Numbered from the stretch's first letter, positions 1 through 24,310 are shown. The stretch is DNA of 24,935 nucleotides from Apostichopus californicus (GCA_020650975.1 JAIPMN010045645.1:1-24935); one strand, 5' to 3'. Notes: generated by a model not told the origin, from the letters alone. Numbers and translations: made by a program.

Positions 1-405
1 ATACACTCTGATTACAACCATTGTATTTGATGGTATTTTAAACTTGTTGTCTTGAGTTGTCTTGAGTTGTCGTGAAATGTGCCTGTTGACGCTAATTAGT
101 ACGACCCTTAGACAGGACTAGTGGCTGAAACTGTATCAGTGTATCTGACTCGGGAGAAAGTTTAAGCAACATGGTCAGGATAACTGAAGCCTGAGCGCCT
201 GCAATAGTCCACAGCGTTGCACAGTTTGACTTGTTGCAAAGAGTTCATGTTTGATAATGTACTACTAAAGAAATCGTGCATTCGGCTACTGTACATACAA
301 ACTCACATGGTCTATCGTCATTAACCGACATAATAACTTAAACGAATATATGGGATACCAACGTTAATTATAAAAATACGGGATCATATTAAAGGGGCAA
401 TTTAC
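1..405. other. Left edge, no recognisable gene
   Basis: I see no convincing exon here. The only structure is a short direct repeat (TTGTCTTGAG units at about 49-73). If the minus-strand ORF at 406-501 is a real first exon, this stretch is the start of its first intron. I found no acceptor followed by a convincing continuation in it. Confidence 0.4.
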
Positions 406-501
406 CTTGTCAAGAACATATTGTTGTGCTCTCTTCTTATTATCTCTCTTTTCCTCAATTTTCCTGTGACTAACGAACGCAATTGGTGTACTGTCGTCCA
501 T
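406..501 (-). CDS. Possible first coding exon of an unidentified gene, divergent from MCTS1
   Basis: The minus strand opens with an ATG at 501-499 in a good initiation context (A at -3, G at +4). It encodes exactly 32 codons beginning MDDSTPIAFV, followed by a charged Lys/Arg/Glu-rich helix-like stretch (KIEEKRDNKKRAQQ). It then meets a plausible donor, AAG|GTAAAT, at 406/405. The protein start does not match any family I can name. The frame stays open upstream to an ATG at 558, so the true start is uncertain. The rest of the gene would lie left of the window. The ORF is short and could be chance; the context, donor and charged composition make it worth keeping as tentative. Confidence 0.35.
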
Positions 502-957
502 CGTCGATAAGTAACAGTGTATGATTATGGGAGAACGAAGTATAATGCATGCATGCACCCTTAAAGCCTGTCAAACAACATGAATTGTCAGTAATGAGCC
601 GGAGTTTAACATCTGTGTCAGGCTGTTGTTTTTTATCATTGGGATAGTGATGTCCTATTCGTCAACGATCTTTACACGAAAAACGTTGGTTACCAGCTCC
701 TTGTTGGTATAGTTGTCCTATCGGAAGTGACAGTTGAGAGCAAGGAAAACCAAAGTCGGCACTCAATTCCAACTCATAAATCTTACTCCTTAGTAGGCCT
801 ACTTGTACTACGTTAGGCTACTTGAATTGAAGCCACATGCAAATTTCATGATCCAGGTTTCTGTGGAAATCAAGTTAGTCTTCATACTGACCCAAAATTG
901 ACTTAGACCGTACCTTGGTCTAGCTTCACAGTCACTTCTGAAGTTCTTCATTTCTAG
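502..957. promoter_or_regulatory. MCTS1 upstream region, possibly a divergent promoter
   Basis: This interval separates the tentative minus-strand exon from MCTS1. It contains CTAGG/GGCCTA-like words around 790-825. A pyrimidine tract with a terminal AG (TTCTTCATTTCTAG, ending at 957) looks like a 3' splice site. The 27-base leader before the MCTS1 ATG may therefore belong to an exon spliced to an upstream non-coding first exon. No TATA box stands out. The promoter role is inferred from position only. Confidence 0.35.
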
Positions 958-984
958 CCTGGTGACAAATATCCTTGATCAACC

Positions 985-3900
985 ATGTTTAAGAAGTAAG
1001 TATCTAATGAGACAGTACCTTTTTCATCAGGCAAAAGTAAGTAATAGAAGCCTAGGCCTAAGTTCACCTAGCCAAGTGCCAGTGGTCTACTTAAGATGGT
1101 GCGATACAAACTTATGACACATTTCTGGAGTTTTTATGATTTTACCATAGCAGTGGAACTTCAACCCAAATTGATGCATGCAAGTTTGTCTCAAAAGTGA
1201 AGGCATATGAGGATGCTACTTTGCACAGCAGCTGCTATGCTACTGTAGGTCCAAATCATCCCTATCCAGGGGCCTATTCAACTACATTTTGCATGTGCAA
1301 TTACTTACAGTATGTCATCTCAACTTTTAAGCATTTGCATTCAGACCTATTGTATTTTCCTTGTGATATTCATATCACAATAAAGCATAGCATAGCTTTT
1401 GTAACTGATTTGTTCCACAATAGGTTCCGAAAATGCACTGTAACTAGCAAAACTGCCCACTTTTCATCAATATTATCTCAAATAACATATAAAAACATTG
1501 ATATGCATGTTGCAAAGACATATTGAAAGCTAGATATAAGTGAGAATTACAGAAATTCATAGACAAGCATGTAATTGCTTAGCCTTCTTTTAAATCAATG
1601 GATCACGTTTTCGATGTAAATATCAACAAATTATTAGCAATAAATGTATACCAATCCTTTCTTCAGAGCAAATAAAATATGAAAATGATAACAGTTACTG
1701 AAATCAATCAAAAGTTTCCAAGAGGAATAAAAAAAAACCAACTTGATAAATATTCTGTGTTTGTAAAGATTTACAGAGAGTGAAAGCGTGTCTGGAGTTA
1801 CTCAGGTGAAGTCTTCAGTTATTAGGAACATTCGGTCAGATCTCCTGAAGAAGTACCCTCCTCTGGAGGAATATGCTGACGTAATCCTGCCAAAGAAGGG
1901 AAACTACAAGATGGTGAAATGGTGAGCCATTTTTATGCTGAAATCTAAAATCAACCAGAAAAAGTCCTTCTAAATTTGCCCTGATGTGGATCTCTAACCA
2001 AAGTGCAAGGGACTACTGCAGCTGCATTGCACATATTATAGTTAACGAAAAATTGTTACATCAACAGAAGGAGAGTCAAGTAGGAGAAAAAATTTAAGTT
2101 TCCAGTGAGGGGAAAATGCTTCAGTGAGGATAGCAAATGGAAGCTACCTGTAGTGTGAAAATTTGGTGGTAGGTGACTGACCAGTCACGTACCCTCATGT
2201 CTCAATTTCTGTTCTGGATCCATCAGCCTCAATCTTGCGTATAGGACCCCTTCCATCTCAATCACGGTTTTAGATCTTTGGGTCTGGAGTTTGGTTTTGC
2301 ATCCCTTAGTGGGATGGACCCTTGGAGCATTGAACCCTTGGTCTTGGTTTCCAGGTCTTTGTCCTTTGTTCATTGATCTTTCAGTAGTACAATACTGAAT
2401 GCCCAAGCTCATGCATTACAGTATGCTTAATAGATAAACATGGTGCTAAATGATAATATACTCAGGGCAAATTTTTCAGGTTTTTTTTTTTTTTTTTTTT
2501 GTCCCTCAGACAACCAGGCTTTAACATTTGTTTAAACAGTGAATTTTGGTTGTCCGATATAAAATGCAGCAAAAATAACAATGATCAGTTTGTCACTGTA
2601 GGATGTACACATTAGGAGAGATGTGTAGGTTTGGTAAACAGAACACCAGCTTTGGTGTCGATAGCAATTTATTATTTTACCTATTTTGCCAGGGGTATTT
2701 AGATACAATGTAATCTGAAATTTATGTGTACAAGTAGTCATCGACCTCAACAGCTTAATGGTGTGGAGTTACAGGAAGTCTCTGTTGAAAGAGACCTAGG
2801 TATCTACATTGACTCATCTCTGCAGCCTTCTAAACATTGACTTGAAGCTGCTAAAAGAGGTAATAGGGTTTTAGGTATGATCAAGAGGAGCTTCAGTTTT
2901 CTGAAAGAGGACATCGTAGTTAGGCTTTATAAGCAGTTGGTTAGGCCTCATCTGGAGTATGCTGTGCAGGCTTGGAACCCTTACTTTGCTAAGGATAAGG
3001 TCATAAGGAAGTACTTGAAAAGGTCCAGAGGAGGGCTACTAGGATGATTAGTTCCTTAAAGAGGGTTCCTTATTATAGGCGGTTACAACTGTTGAATCTC
3101 ACCACACTGGAGCTTAGGAGGTTACGTGGGGACTTGATCCAGGTTTTCAAGATTGTGTATGGTTTCGACAATTTATCCTTTACCGACTTTTTCTTGTTTG
3201 CTAACAGTAGTTGTACTAGAGGTCATTGTCTTAAACTCCAAAAGTCGTATAGTAGGATTAATATTCGGCATAACTTTTTTTCTAATAGGGTTGTGAATGA
3301 GTGGAATGGTTTGCCTGAGAAAGTTGTACTTGCAAGTAGTGTGAATGGGTTTAAGAATGCTTTGGACAAGCACTTTAAGCATTGTAATCGGGTCTGAGTG
3401 TTTGTGTCTTCATTTTTTTTTTCTCTCTCTATAGGGTCCTTGATGGGGACTTAAGTGTCCCTCCTGATCCTTTTTTCTACTAAACTAAACTAAACTAACA
3501 GCTGGGTTCAATGGTTACAATTCAGAACAGAAAATTTGGTCGTGTCGGCTCCCGGAATACCATTAAAACTTTGCCCATTAACGGTGTGTGAAAACATACA
3601 GTTTATGTTAACCTGGGTCAAGATACAAAATTTGAGAAAAATCCAGAATTAAGTATGAAAAGCAGAAAGTTTATTCAGATGTCAGTGAACATCTGATACA
3701 GAAAGTAACTTAATGTAAAGAACAGAGAACCACTAGCAAGTACAGTACGACTTGACAAGAGAAATTTCTTGAAACTGTAGAACATTACTACAGACTTAGC
3801 ATCAACTTTAGAAAAGGCGTATACATCTAGTTATACTGTTTAATATACTAATAATGGTGAAATTGTTTTCTAATTAGTAACAGTTTGTTTGCTTTAATAA

Positions 3901-6109
3901 TGACAAAAACAAACTATTCTAACAGTCCCTTGCTTTTGAGTCAAACTGTTTTCCATTTTCTCTTTTTCTTTCTCCAGCCATGAGAGGATAGAAATCTTGG
4001 CCGTGAATGGAGATCCTATATTTTTCAGACAACGGGATGACTTCTACCCATCTCTCAGACTACTACATAAGTGTAAGTATATACATATTACTCCTATTAT
4101 TGTAATAGGGTCTTTCATGAGCCTAGACTAATCGGGAGTGAATTGAAATTATGACCTATTAATGTCAAAGGAAGTTAATATTATTTTGAGCATAAATGTA
4201 GAGACCATCAGGGTTGATATAATTTTACAGGGAAGCTATTTCAAGCTTCATGAAAGTCATCTGAACTGTCTCTTATCATTTTTACTGATATTTGAATTAT
4301 GGTTGTCATGGCAATTGCAAACTGGACCCTGTTGCATTTCAGTTAACAAAGCATTGTTGTAAACTTAATACTTCTTCCTTCATAGATCCAATTTTGCTTC
4401 CAGAGCAAAGAGTTGACAAGGGAGCTATTCGTTTCATCTTGAGTGGTGCCAACATCATGTGCAGAGGTCTCACTTCACCGGGGGCTACGTTAAGTCATGC
4501 ATTGAAAGAAGACGTGGTCGTATCCTTATAGAGTATTGACAACCAGCACATGAAGTTATCCAAAAGTTTGGTTTCAAGATTTGTTAACTTAACACCTCCG
4601 TCCCAACCGTTTCGATATAATTGCAACAAGATAACAGTTTGGTCTACCTCTACCATGAGACACAACCCAGAGCCGCTTCAAACTTAACTTCCTCGTAGCA
4701 AAGTTGTTCGGTCTCTGCATGAAAGACTGCTCTCATTCATTGTTAAAGCTCACATTAAGGCCATCGATTTTGATTTGATAGTATTTTTCAAATGTCTGGG
4801 GGCAATTTTTTATATCAATTTTAGGAATGAGGATTGTTTTTATGATATCTGTTTAATTCCTTTCTCTGCCCTCAAAGTCTGCTAATGAGAGCTATTTCCT
4901 GTCTTTACTATAATGAAATTGAATGCTTGCAATTTTGTTTTATTCGCACTCAGATTGTTCAAAATACAAAAAATTACAAATACATAATAGACAAATAGGA
5001 CGGAATTGAAAAGAACAAAAAGAGTAACAGGAGCTAAACCCATTAGGCTGACAGAACGTCGGCCCATTTCCAATGGGGCCCTATAGACGAAAAATGTTCT
5101 TCTAATCTGCTGATCTTCCTGTTTGATTGTTTCCACCTTAACCATGATCCACACCAGGCCGTTATGGCAGAGGGGAAGGAGCACGCTTTGGCAATTGGAG
5201 TAATGAAGATGTCGTCAGAAGAAATGTGAGATTTTATCATCTATTAATTTTTTTTTCATTGATTGCATAACTTTTTGTCTCTTATATACAGATATATGTG
5301 ACATTTTAATTGTTCAATTTGCTTGCTTGGTCTTGGCATAGTATAAATGACAAATGCTTCTTTATATCAGGTGTAAGTTGGAAATGTTTCTTCAACATTT
5401 ATGATGAAACTTTCTACTAGTTCCACATAAAAAGTGAATATTTCTGGTTTATTCTCATTAATGCTTAAGTAAATGAAGTATTCAGCATGAAGTAAACAAG
5501 TTGATAGGATTCTTGCTAAAGGGCTCTTCTAACTAAGTAGGGGCCTTAGGAAAATTATGTCACCTTTTCAAGCCTTCATTTTTTGGAAGTATATTATGAT
5601 ATGAAAATACATAATTCATTCCCCATATTTCCCTGAGCCCCCTAAGTGACCCAGGTCCTGTAACATCTTTGACCTTTGAAGGTTTGTATGAGATCTCTTT
5701 TTTTCTCTACAAAAATGGACAGTCACCTCTGCAACTGGTGTTGCCTTCATGTCTTTAGGTTTCTCCCCCTCCCCCCTCCCCCTCTCTTTCATCGTAACAC
5801 TGAACCTTCATAATGCCACAGACATGTTGTCAGTTACATGAATCAAGCGATCAGTCTGTTATTTGCAAGGGTGAATGGATTGTCAGGGGTGATCCTATAA
5901 TATGACACCACATCTGACCTACCAAAACCATGGAATGAAATGGATGGGGTCCTCCAGTGTTGTTTATCACCTTGTGAGTTCAATCCCTATGCAAACCTTG
6001 TACGATCTATTCTCATTTATCTTTCAGACTAAAAGTGAACAAAGACATAGGTATCGATTTACTCCATTACCTCAACGACGGCTTATGGCATCTGGCAGAC
6101 ATCAAATGA
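985..6109 (+). CDS. MCTS1: MCTS1 (MCT-1), PUA-domain translation reinitiation and 40S recycling factor, complete
   Basis: Coding exons read as join(985..995, 1769..1921, 3978..4072, 4386..4519, 5158..5225, 6028..6109), 543 nt, giving 180 aa; human MCTS1 has 181. The start MFKKF matches the family, and the first coding exon carries only 11 nt. Residues 1 to about 90 form the pre-PUA domain ([24 protein letters not shown]). Residues about 92-171 form the PUA domain, with [41 protein letters not shown] and the ending [10 protein letters not shown]. The single-residue length difference falls at RQRDDFYP. In other animals MCTS1 pairs with DENR in the cytoplasm, binds the 40S subunit, helps remove deacylated tRNA after termination and promotes reinitiation after short uORFs. 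All introns are GT-AG; the exon 4 donor (GTATCC) is weak. Intron 2 holds a same-strand LINE fragment. The gene converges with ABCE1. Confidence 0.97.
996..1768 (+). other. MCTS1 intron 1
   Basis: The donor AA|GTAAGT and acceptor TTGTAAAG|A are clear and keep the frame MFK-K-F. The intron holds a CCTAGGCCTAAG-type tract near 1050 and no other element I recognise. The 109-codon plus-strand ORF at 1197-1526 has no family resemblance and lies wholly inside the intron. Confidence 0.8.
1922..2705 (+). other. First part of MCTS1 intron 2
   Basis: Non-coding sequence after the donor TG|GTGAGC. It contains a T20 run at 2481-2500, which read on the other strand could be the poly(A) tail of an old retroposon, but no flanking body or target duplication was recognised. 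Nothing else stands out before the LINE fragment. Confidence 0.6.
2706..3499 (+). mobile_element. 5'-truncated CR1/Jockey-like LINE, 3' end of the reverse transcriptase ORF and tail
   Basis: Translation from about 2712 to 3000 gives a non-LTR retrotransposon C-terminal region: [19 protein letters not shown], then [20 protein letters not shown], then [20 protein letters not shown]. It resumes in another frame from about 3011 ([20 protein letters not shown], then [17 protein letters not shown]) and ends at 3397. There is one in-frame stop (near 2838) and one frameshift (near 3008), so the copy is dead. A short 3' UTR ends in tandem TAAAC units at about 3479-3499, as CR1-like elements often do. 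The 5' boundary is uncertain. It lies in MCTS1 intron 2 in the sense direction, 480 bp before the exon 3 acceptor. The superfamily is confident, the exact clade is not. Confidence 0.88.
4073..4385 (+). other. MCTS1 intron 3
   Basis: A 313-bp intron with donor T|GTAAGT and acceptor CCTTCATAG|AT. Nothing else was recognised. ORFs that run through it are chance extensions of exon 4. Confidence 0.8.
4520..5157 (+). other. MCTS1 intron 4, with a weak donor
   Basis: The exon ends GTG GTC and the intron begins GTATCC, a poor match to GTRAGT. The acceptor is CACACCAG|GCC. The joint is supported by the protein: residues from TSPGA to MAEGK have the same length as in human MCTS1. The minus-strand ORFs at 4882-5240 overlap exon 5 antisense and look like chance. 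Confidence 0.75.
5226..6027 (+). other. MCTS1 intron 5, with a triple C-run
   Basis: The donor is AT|GTGAGA and the acceptor TATCTTTCAG|A. At 5765-5782 it carries three consecutive runs of five or six C separated by single T, followed by CTCT. The opposite strand is G-quadruplex-prone; in the pre-mRNA it is a strong pyrimidine tract about 245 nt before the real acceptor. Nothing else was recognised. Confidence 0.7.
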
Positions 6110-6904
6110 TGCCCGGAAGACACTAGAAGGTGCATTTGGCAAGAACCATCACTTGGCGACAAGAGAGCACCGAGTCTTGAAGTAATCTCTTTCCAGACTT
6201 TCTCAAGTGCTCCGTACTGTACTTCAAGCATACATAGAAGTCAGCAGTCTTGCTTGAAAACACATTGCTTGAAGAAAAGTGAAAAGCATTCTCGTTGCAT
6301 TTTAGTTCATCTATGCCCCCCTTTTTCAACTCTGTAAATGTCACAATGTTAAGCCCAATGTAAACCACTAGTCCCCACCCCCCCCCCCCCATTCATTTTC
6401 TTCCTTTACTTAAATAAGTAATTTTCACCAAGATTAGAAACCTCAGATAAGGTTTCAACCTGCATATTGAGTTTCAACTGAAGAGTCACTTGACAAGACA
6501 GCTACTGATTTTACCATACGTGTGAATAATTTTAGTGAAAACGATAGGAGAATGTGTGAGGATAAAAATCTGCCAGGTTATTTCCAGACTGAAACATGCG
6601 TATAATTGAGGGTGACATCATAGTTACTGATTGCAAGAAACAATTACCTGTGCCGCACTAAATTTCTTGTAAGTCATGAAAATGTGAGACTATATACTGT
6701 ATAGCTTTGAAAGTCATTTGAAGGGGCACAATGGGTGTAAATGAAAATTTTCATGGGACTTTAATGGTACATCTTGTGTAAATCTTACAATATGTTCAAA
6801 GAAATGAAAATTTCAGTTTCCCCAGGCTTTTTTTCATAATAAGTACAGGGTTTGATTATTTTGATATCAGTCTTGGGCTCTTAGTCTGGAGCTAGTCATT
6901 ATGG
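6110..6904 (+). other. Likely MCTS1 3' UTR
   Basis: This sequence follows the TGA at 6107-6109. It contains no further conserved coding sequence and a C13 run at 6378-6390. It reaches the first canonical AATAAA at 6905. Its extent is inferred. Confidence 0.55.
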
Positions 6905-6910
6905 AATAAA
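6905..6910 (+). terminator. Candidate MCTS1 poly(A) signal
   Basis: AATAAA is the first canonical hexamer after the stop codon, about 800 nt downstream. A GU-rich stretch (TTTTGTGTTTTTGGTAGGG) follows about 60 nt later. Later hexamers at 7446 and 8520 are alternatives. Confidence 0.45.
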
Positions 6911-9900
6911 TCTACTATTCTGATTCGAGTGAATGGAAAGTCATTTCGATGGGAAAACAGAATGCAGCATTTTGTGTTTTTGGTAGGGTCATTCTTTTGG
7001 AAGGGGGGTGTGAGGGTGGGGAGAGTTAGGTCCTGGTAGCTCCAGTGCTATTCACTTTTTAGTAGCATGTATATGTCTTTTATTTCACTGGCTATGCCCC
7101 TGCAAGACATCTGTGTAACTGTTTTGTAGTACTACACAATGAAAGAAGATTTCTGTTTCATTTTTATTCCTTAAGGCAAAAGGTATCTAGATGTAATGGT
7201 GAAAGTGTGTGTGTCCTTCTGTGTGATACCTTTTAATTAATTAGGAGAAGCTTGTTCTTTTCTACGAATATCGACAGGGTCAAAATCTGAAAACCTTGTA
7301 AAAAACAGGATAACCCAAAAAGTACATCTTGGGTTGAAATTCACATTAGTAAATTGTCACTATTAAGCCAGTTGGCTTTCTGGTTTTATCCATTCTTAAC
7401 AGCTCTACTTAACACTGTCTGTTTGGATTGTTTTAGCCCTAAAGCAATAAACAACATGGCAACATGGATGAAACTAAACTTCCTGTTTCTCAACGATCGG
7501 TGTGGTTATAAAAACAGTCTGGTTACCAAAATATACAAGAATGTACTGATACCCATCCTGTCAATGTAAATCATTGCCTTCTAATACTATTAGTGATAAT
7601 TACCCTAACATTGCATCAGCTCACATGATTATATTAACAATGAAATTAGTATTCTGAATATATTGCAAAGAGTTGCATATTCATGAGAACAAGATTTCCA
7701 TGCCATAACAGCCTGTAGTTTTGTCGGCTGTGCCGGGGAAATCTTGCATCTTGGCAGTTCCAAATCATTGTTTTAAGAAACCAAAATTTCATAGAATTTC
7801 TTTGTTAATTATGTAATTGTTATATACTACTTCACTCGGTCTCCATAAAGAAACATTGTTAATTTTACTGTGGCAGGATTTTGATCGTTCAGTCAATGTA
7901 CATAAATGGAACGCATAAATTGGACACATTATCTAGGGTCATTTGGGAGGGGGTGGGGGGGGGCATCAGTTGTAGTGTAATGAATTTTTGTGCTATGAAA
8001 TACATCAAATGATCACATGCCATTTTTTGTCTCAAAGTCAACATAATACTATCGCAGAGTAAAACTCTGTAAAGTTCTATGTAATAGAGCAAAGTAAAAC
8101 CTTTATGCATACAAATTAGTAGTCAAATTCATTTATTTGTGTCTTCCATTATCATGCAAATTAAAACTCAAACATTTATTTTACATCAACAATTTTTCTT
8201 TAAGCTTAAACTGTTGTTGGATCCTATCTTACTCTCAGTGTTTGTGACCGAACACGGTTACCGTTGACGACGAGGATTAGCCCGGCAGACATGGTGCATT
8301 CACTTTTAAAGGGTCCTGTATCCAAATTTAAATCAAAATCAAGTGTCTTGCAAAATCCAACCAGTGTATGAAGGTATTAGCACAATTGTGACCCACAGTT
8401 TGTTGCAAGCAACAAAACAGGTGAATCTTGACAAAGCACTCTGGAAATAACTAGTACTACTTCTGGAAACTTGTTTGACCAATATTTTAACTCATGTTTC
8501 AAAAGGAATTGAAAACTGAAATAAAAGCCAAGAGTTAGATTACCCAGTTTTGAAAATGGCAACGACACAGGAACTACCGTCTCATTTGATGATCAACTCA
8601 CTTAGGAAGGCCAAAAGATCTTCAGGTTTGCTTCATACCATGTAAGAGGAAAATGCAGAAACTTGTACAGTTGAATTTTGAACTGCTGGAATTTGTGTAG
8701 AAAGCAAGGAAATGTGAACTTTGCTATGTAATAAGAGATATAAGGGGTTGGAATGTAAACTAACAACAGGTTTAACCAAGATGTCCACTGATAGATTTTC
8801 ATCAGGGAATGTGGTTGAAATAATTGCCACATAGCTCTCTACCACATTCTCTAACGATATCCCATGCCTTGTCTGCCTTGACCCACATTCACTCAAGGAG
8901 AGGGGAGAGAGAGGGGGAGTGAGGGATCATGAGTAAGTCTTTGAGTACCAATTAGTTATTGCGCACAAACACATTCACCCAAATATCTTTTAAAGAAAGT
9001 TTCTTAATCATTAAAACTTCATCTGACAGTTTGCATGTAGCTTCTTCCGATATTTTACTAATATGAACTATGATCATGGATTCTCCCCCACCCCTCACCA
9101 ACCCACCCAATCAACCCCTCCATATTCCTTTCATAAATTTACAAAGATGAAAATTAAGACATTTCAATGTTGGTTCTTAACACGTTTATCATCAATGTTT
9201 AATGTATAAAGATTCCCTAGAGGTACAGTCGTTCAGTACACTACTTCATACTTGAGAGACTTTTAAATAGTTGTTAAATTTTAAAACAGATAGCTACCAT
9301 AATATTTTAATGTAATTAATGACAATATATCTACTTTGCTATGAATTACAATCCTCTTGCGATTTCTACACGGCCTTTAAAGAGTAAATTGGTAATTTTG
9401 TGCATTATCTCTACCATAGGAAAGATTATCTTTCTTCTTTGCAATTAGGTCATGAAGACTACACTCTTAAGTCGCTTTAACTCTAGTAGCTGACAAACGA
9501 CTTCATCTTAAAATAAACCAGAAAATTTCGGGAAACAATATTAAATACTCTTCAACAGCAGACTACGACATAGCTTTACCTTAATACTTCAATCAATTGC
9601 TTTAATATTCTGTCAAAATAGAGGGGACTTTTGCTGTTCACTCGGGCAAGTCACAATTTAAGGCCTGAACTTTTCATTTATACAAAACAATTTCATACCT
9701 AAAACTAATATATGACCTTGTCTAATATACCCCAATGTAACTTCTACATTACAGTAACATGGAATTACATAATAAATGACACCCATGCATATATAATACC
9801 AAACCTATAAAGGTGATCACTATTCTCTTAATAAATTTATTAAACATCCCTCTATTTATTGAAATTAGAGAATTAAGTCAACTTTACTTAAAAACGATAT

Positions 9901-10625
9901 AAATTTTGACATCTAATAGTAATAAGTGCTGTTATTGATTGAAGCCTTCCAGCAATTCAAACTTACATTAGAGCATCAACTTTTTTAGAATGAGCAGAAG
10001 GAAGGAAGGAGCAGAAGTCTGGTATAGTCTATTCCAGTTAATCATTTTCTCCTTGTATAAAAGAAACCACCATTTTGTAGGACACGGGCAAAGAATATCA
10101 TAGCATTTACCAACTGATACAAGTATTATTGATTTCCCCAAACTAGAAAACAATTTATCATTTTAGCCAAAAAAAAGTACACCCTTTTGGAAGATACTGA
10201 CGTGAAAATATTGATATTAACTGAACAACTAGACAAAATCAGCTAAATAGAAGAACAGAAACTCTAAACAAGAGCCCAATTGTTACCCAAAACATCCAAC
10301 ATTGGACACCACCAATTAATGCCATCAAGAACAATGAAGAAACCCAAATGAAAAGTAACACATGAAGAAAACCCTAACCCCCCCCCCCCCTACACCCATC
10401 CACAACTTAACTACTACCCTTTCTTGCCTGTTTCTTTCCTCCAACCATAATTTTTGATAGGGATGCTTATGATGAACATCCACCGCCCCCCTCACCCTGG
10501 CAAAAAAAGGAACAGCTGAGAAAATTTAATTCCACACTATTATGCATTCCATCATATTGTATTCTTAGTTTTAAAGACTTGACCAAGTTTAAAATTACCT
10601 TACAGTTCAAGCTAGTGCTTTAACT
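6911..10625. other. Convergent intergenic region
   Basis: About 3.7 kb between the proposed 3' ends of MCTS1 and ABCE1. I see no conserved exon, RNA gene or recognisable transposon. It contains G-runs (7003-7021, 7945-7963), a purine-rich stretch near 8897-8925, a C-rich stretch near 9086-9120 and a C13 run at 10378-10390. The small ORFs here are unsupported by any family resemblance. Confidence 0.55.
7945..7963 (+). other. G-rich tract with quadruplex potential
   Basis: Runs of 3, 5 and 9 G are separated by single A and T. The last run is long enough to supply a fourth tract. It lies between the convergent genes, downstream of MCTS1 on its sense strand. Function is not shown. Confidence 0.5.
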
Positions 10626-10631
10626 TTTATT
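10626..10631 (-). terminator. Candidate ABCE1 poly(A) signal
   Basis: TTTATT on the plus strand is AATAAA on the ABCE1 strand. It lies about 565 nt past the ABCE1 stop codon and is the first canonical hexamer I found in that direction. Confidence 0.4.
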
Positions 10632-11195
10632 AATGTTCCTCTTTAAAGCATGAATTCCCTTATTTTCATTCATAGAAATGATAAATTGTAACATTTAACT
10701 ATCAATATGTATTGTTGGAGAGAAGCAATGCTGCATACATCCATCATGAAAGGTAACCAATAGGTTAGAAATGAAGTGTTGGAGATTTGACCCCCTAGTG
10801 ACACTCTGATACCACATATTGGCAAAATGACAGCCCCTTGACCGAGTTATTTTTAAGAAGCACAAGAAAAATCCACAGGGAGACTATGTTTATGCATCAT
10901 AACCCGACGTGATGATTATGTCTAATACATTAACGAGTAAACAAAAATTACAGAAAAAAGAAAGCAAAAAAAAGATGGGAAAAAAAATGGCTGTCAGAAG
11001 TTCCTCTGGTCATACTCCCAAGATGTGATGCACATCCTTTTCTGTTCAACTTTAAAAGCAACAGTTGAGTTAGCTGATAACTAAAGCTCTTAAAACAATG
11101 CTCTTGTTTGTCTTTTGTCTTGTGTACGGAGCCGACATCTTCTGGACTGCAGCCTTTTGGGGGGTTACGCTTTCATTCCGTCTGTCTGCTACGCC
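10632..11195 (-). other. Likely ABCE1 3' UTR
   Basis: This sequence lies immediately 3' of the ABCE1 TGA (11198-11196) and before the candidate poly(A) signal. No coding sequence or known element was recognised. Confidence 0.45.
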
Positions 11196-23569
<12,374 letters not shown>

Positions 23570-23581
23570 TTTGGAAGTTCA
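23570..23581 (-). other. ABCE1 5' leader segment after a probable 5' UTR intron
   Basis: Upstream of the ATG the ABCE1 strand reads AATTTTTCTTTCAG followed by a 12-base leader. This is a strong 3' splice site ending at 23582. A non-coding first exon further upstream is therefore likely. A candidate donor (GTGG|GTAGGT or GTAG|GTAAAT) lies near 24313-24320. Confidence 0.6.
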
Positions 23582-24310
23582 CTGAAAGAAAAATTCCCAT
23601 AATTCACTTTAATGATAAAAACAAATGTAAAAGAATCCTGTCTGTGTATACTCAAAGTTTGGTGTGAAGCAGTTGTGGCTTACATTGTAACTAGTGTAAC
23701 AGGACCAAGTCTCTTACACTTACTTAGTCTTAGTTCTCTGGTTGGATTGTTCCATTTATTTATCATGGGTATTTTACAGCAACTAAATTGTTTGTCCTTT
23801 GACAAAACATCTGAGTACTTTCATTGTGTAAAACTCTCTTACTAACATTTATATCAAATTCATTAAAATAAGTGATGTGATAGTGTCATTCTCAAAATAA
23901 TTTGCTTACTCAGTCTATAGCCTAGGCTACAGCCGAGGTTTAGACTAGGCCTAAGTTAGGCTGCCGTAAGTAACACTAACTTAGACCTACTGTCACATGG
24001 CCTAGCCAAACTTTTCATTCAAGCTTTCATTCTAACTATTCATTCTAACTTTAAGTTTAACTTTAAGGCTACTACTAGTTATAGCCTGCCAACTTTAATA
24101 AATACTAGGTTAAGCCTAGCCTACCTAGGCTTGTACTGTAGTGGTACTAGTACTACTTCTAGTGAATGACAGCCTAGGAACTGTTTGCGTTACGGTTAGG
24201 TCCTAACAAGTGATAGTGTTAGGACTTTCCCTTGTTTCCTCTTAGTTGATAATGATATTGTAATTTCATCATAAACGGCTTAGCCTTTGGGCGAGACCTG
24301 AATATGTTAT
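23582..24310 (-). other. Probable ABCE1 5' UTR intron, CCTAGG-rich
   Basis: Between the strong acceptor at 23582 and the candidate donor near 24314. The part at 23915-24180 is dense in CCTAG/CTAGG words (at least eight). Short ACTTTAAG and CATTCTAACT repeats lie near 24020-24070. No coding sequence was recognised. Confidence 0.5.

Noticed and set aside
1197-1526. 109-codon ORF in MCTS1 intron 1
   Set aside because: It lies between matched splice sites that join the conserved protein, and its composition is not protein-like.
2481-2500. T20 run as the tail of a processed retroposon on the minus strand
   Set aside because: No gene-like body or target-site duplication could be recognised beside it.
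8602-8896. Overlapping minus-strand ORFs between the two genes
   Set aside because: Two frames are open over the same stretch with no family resemblance and no splice-site support.
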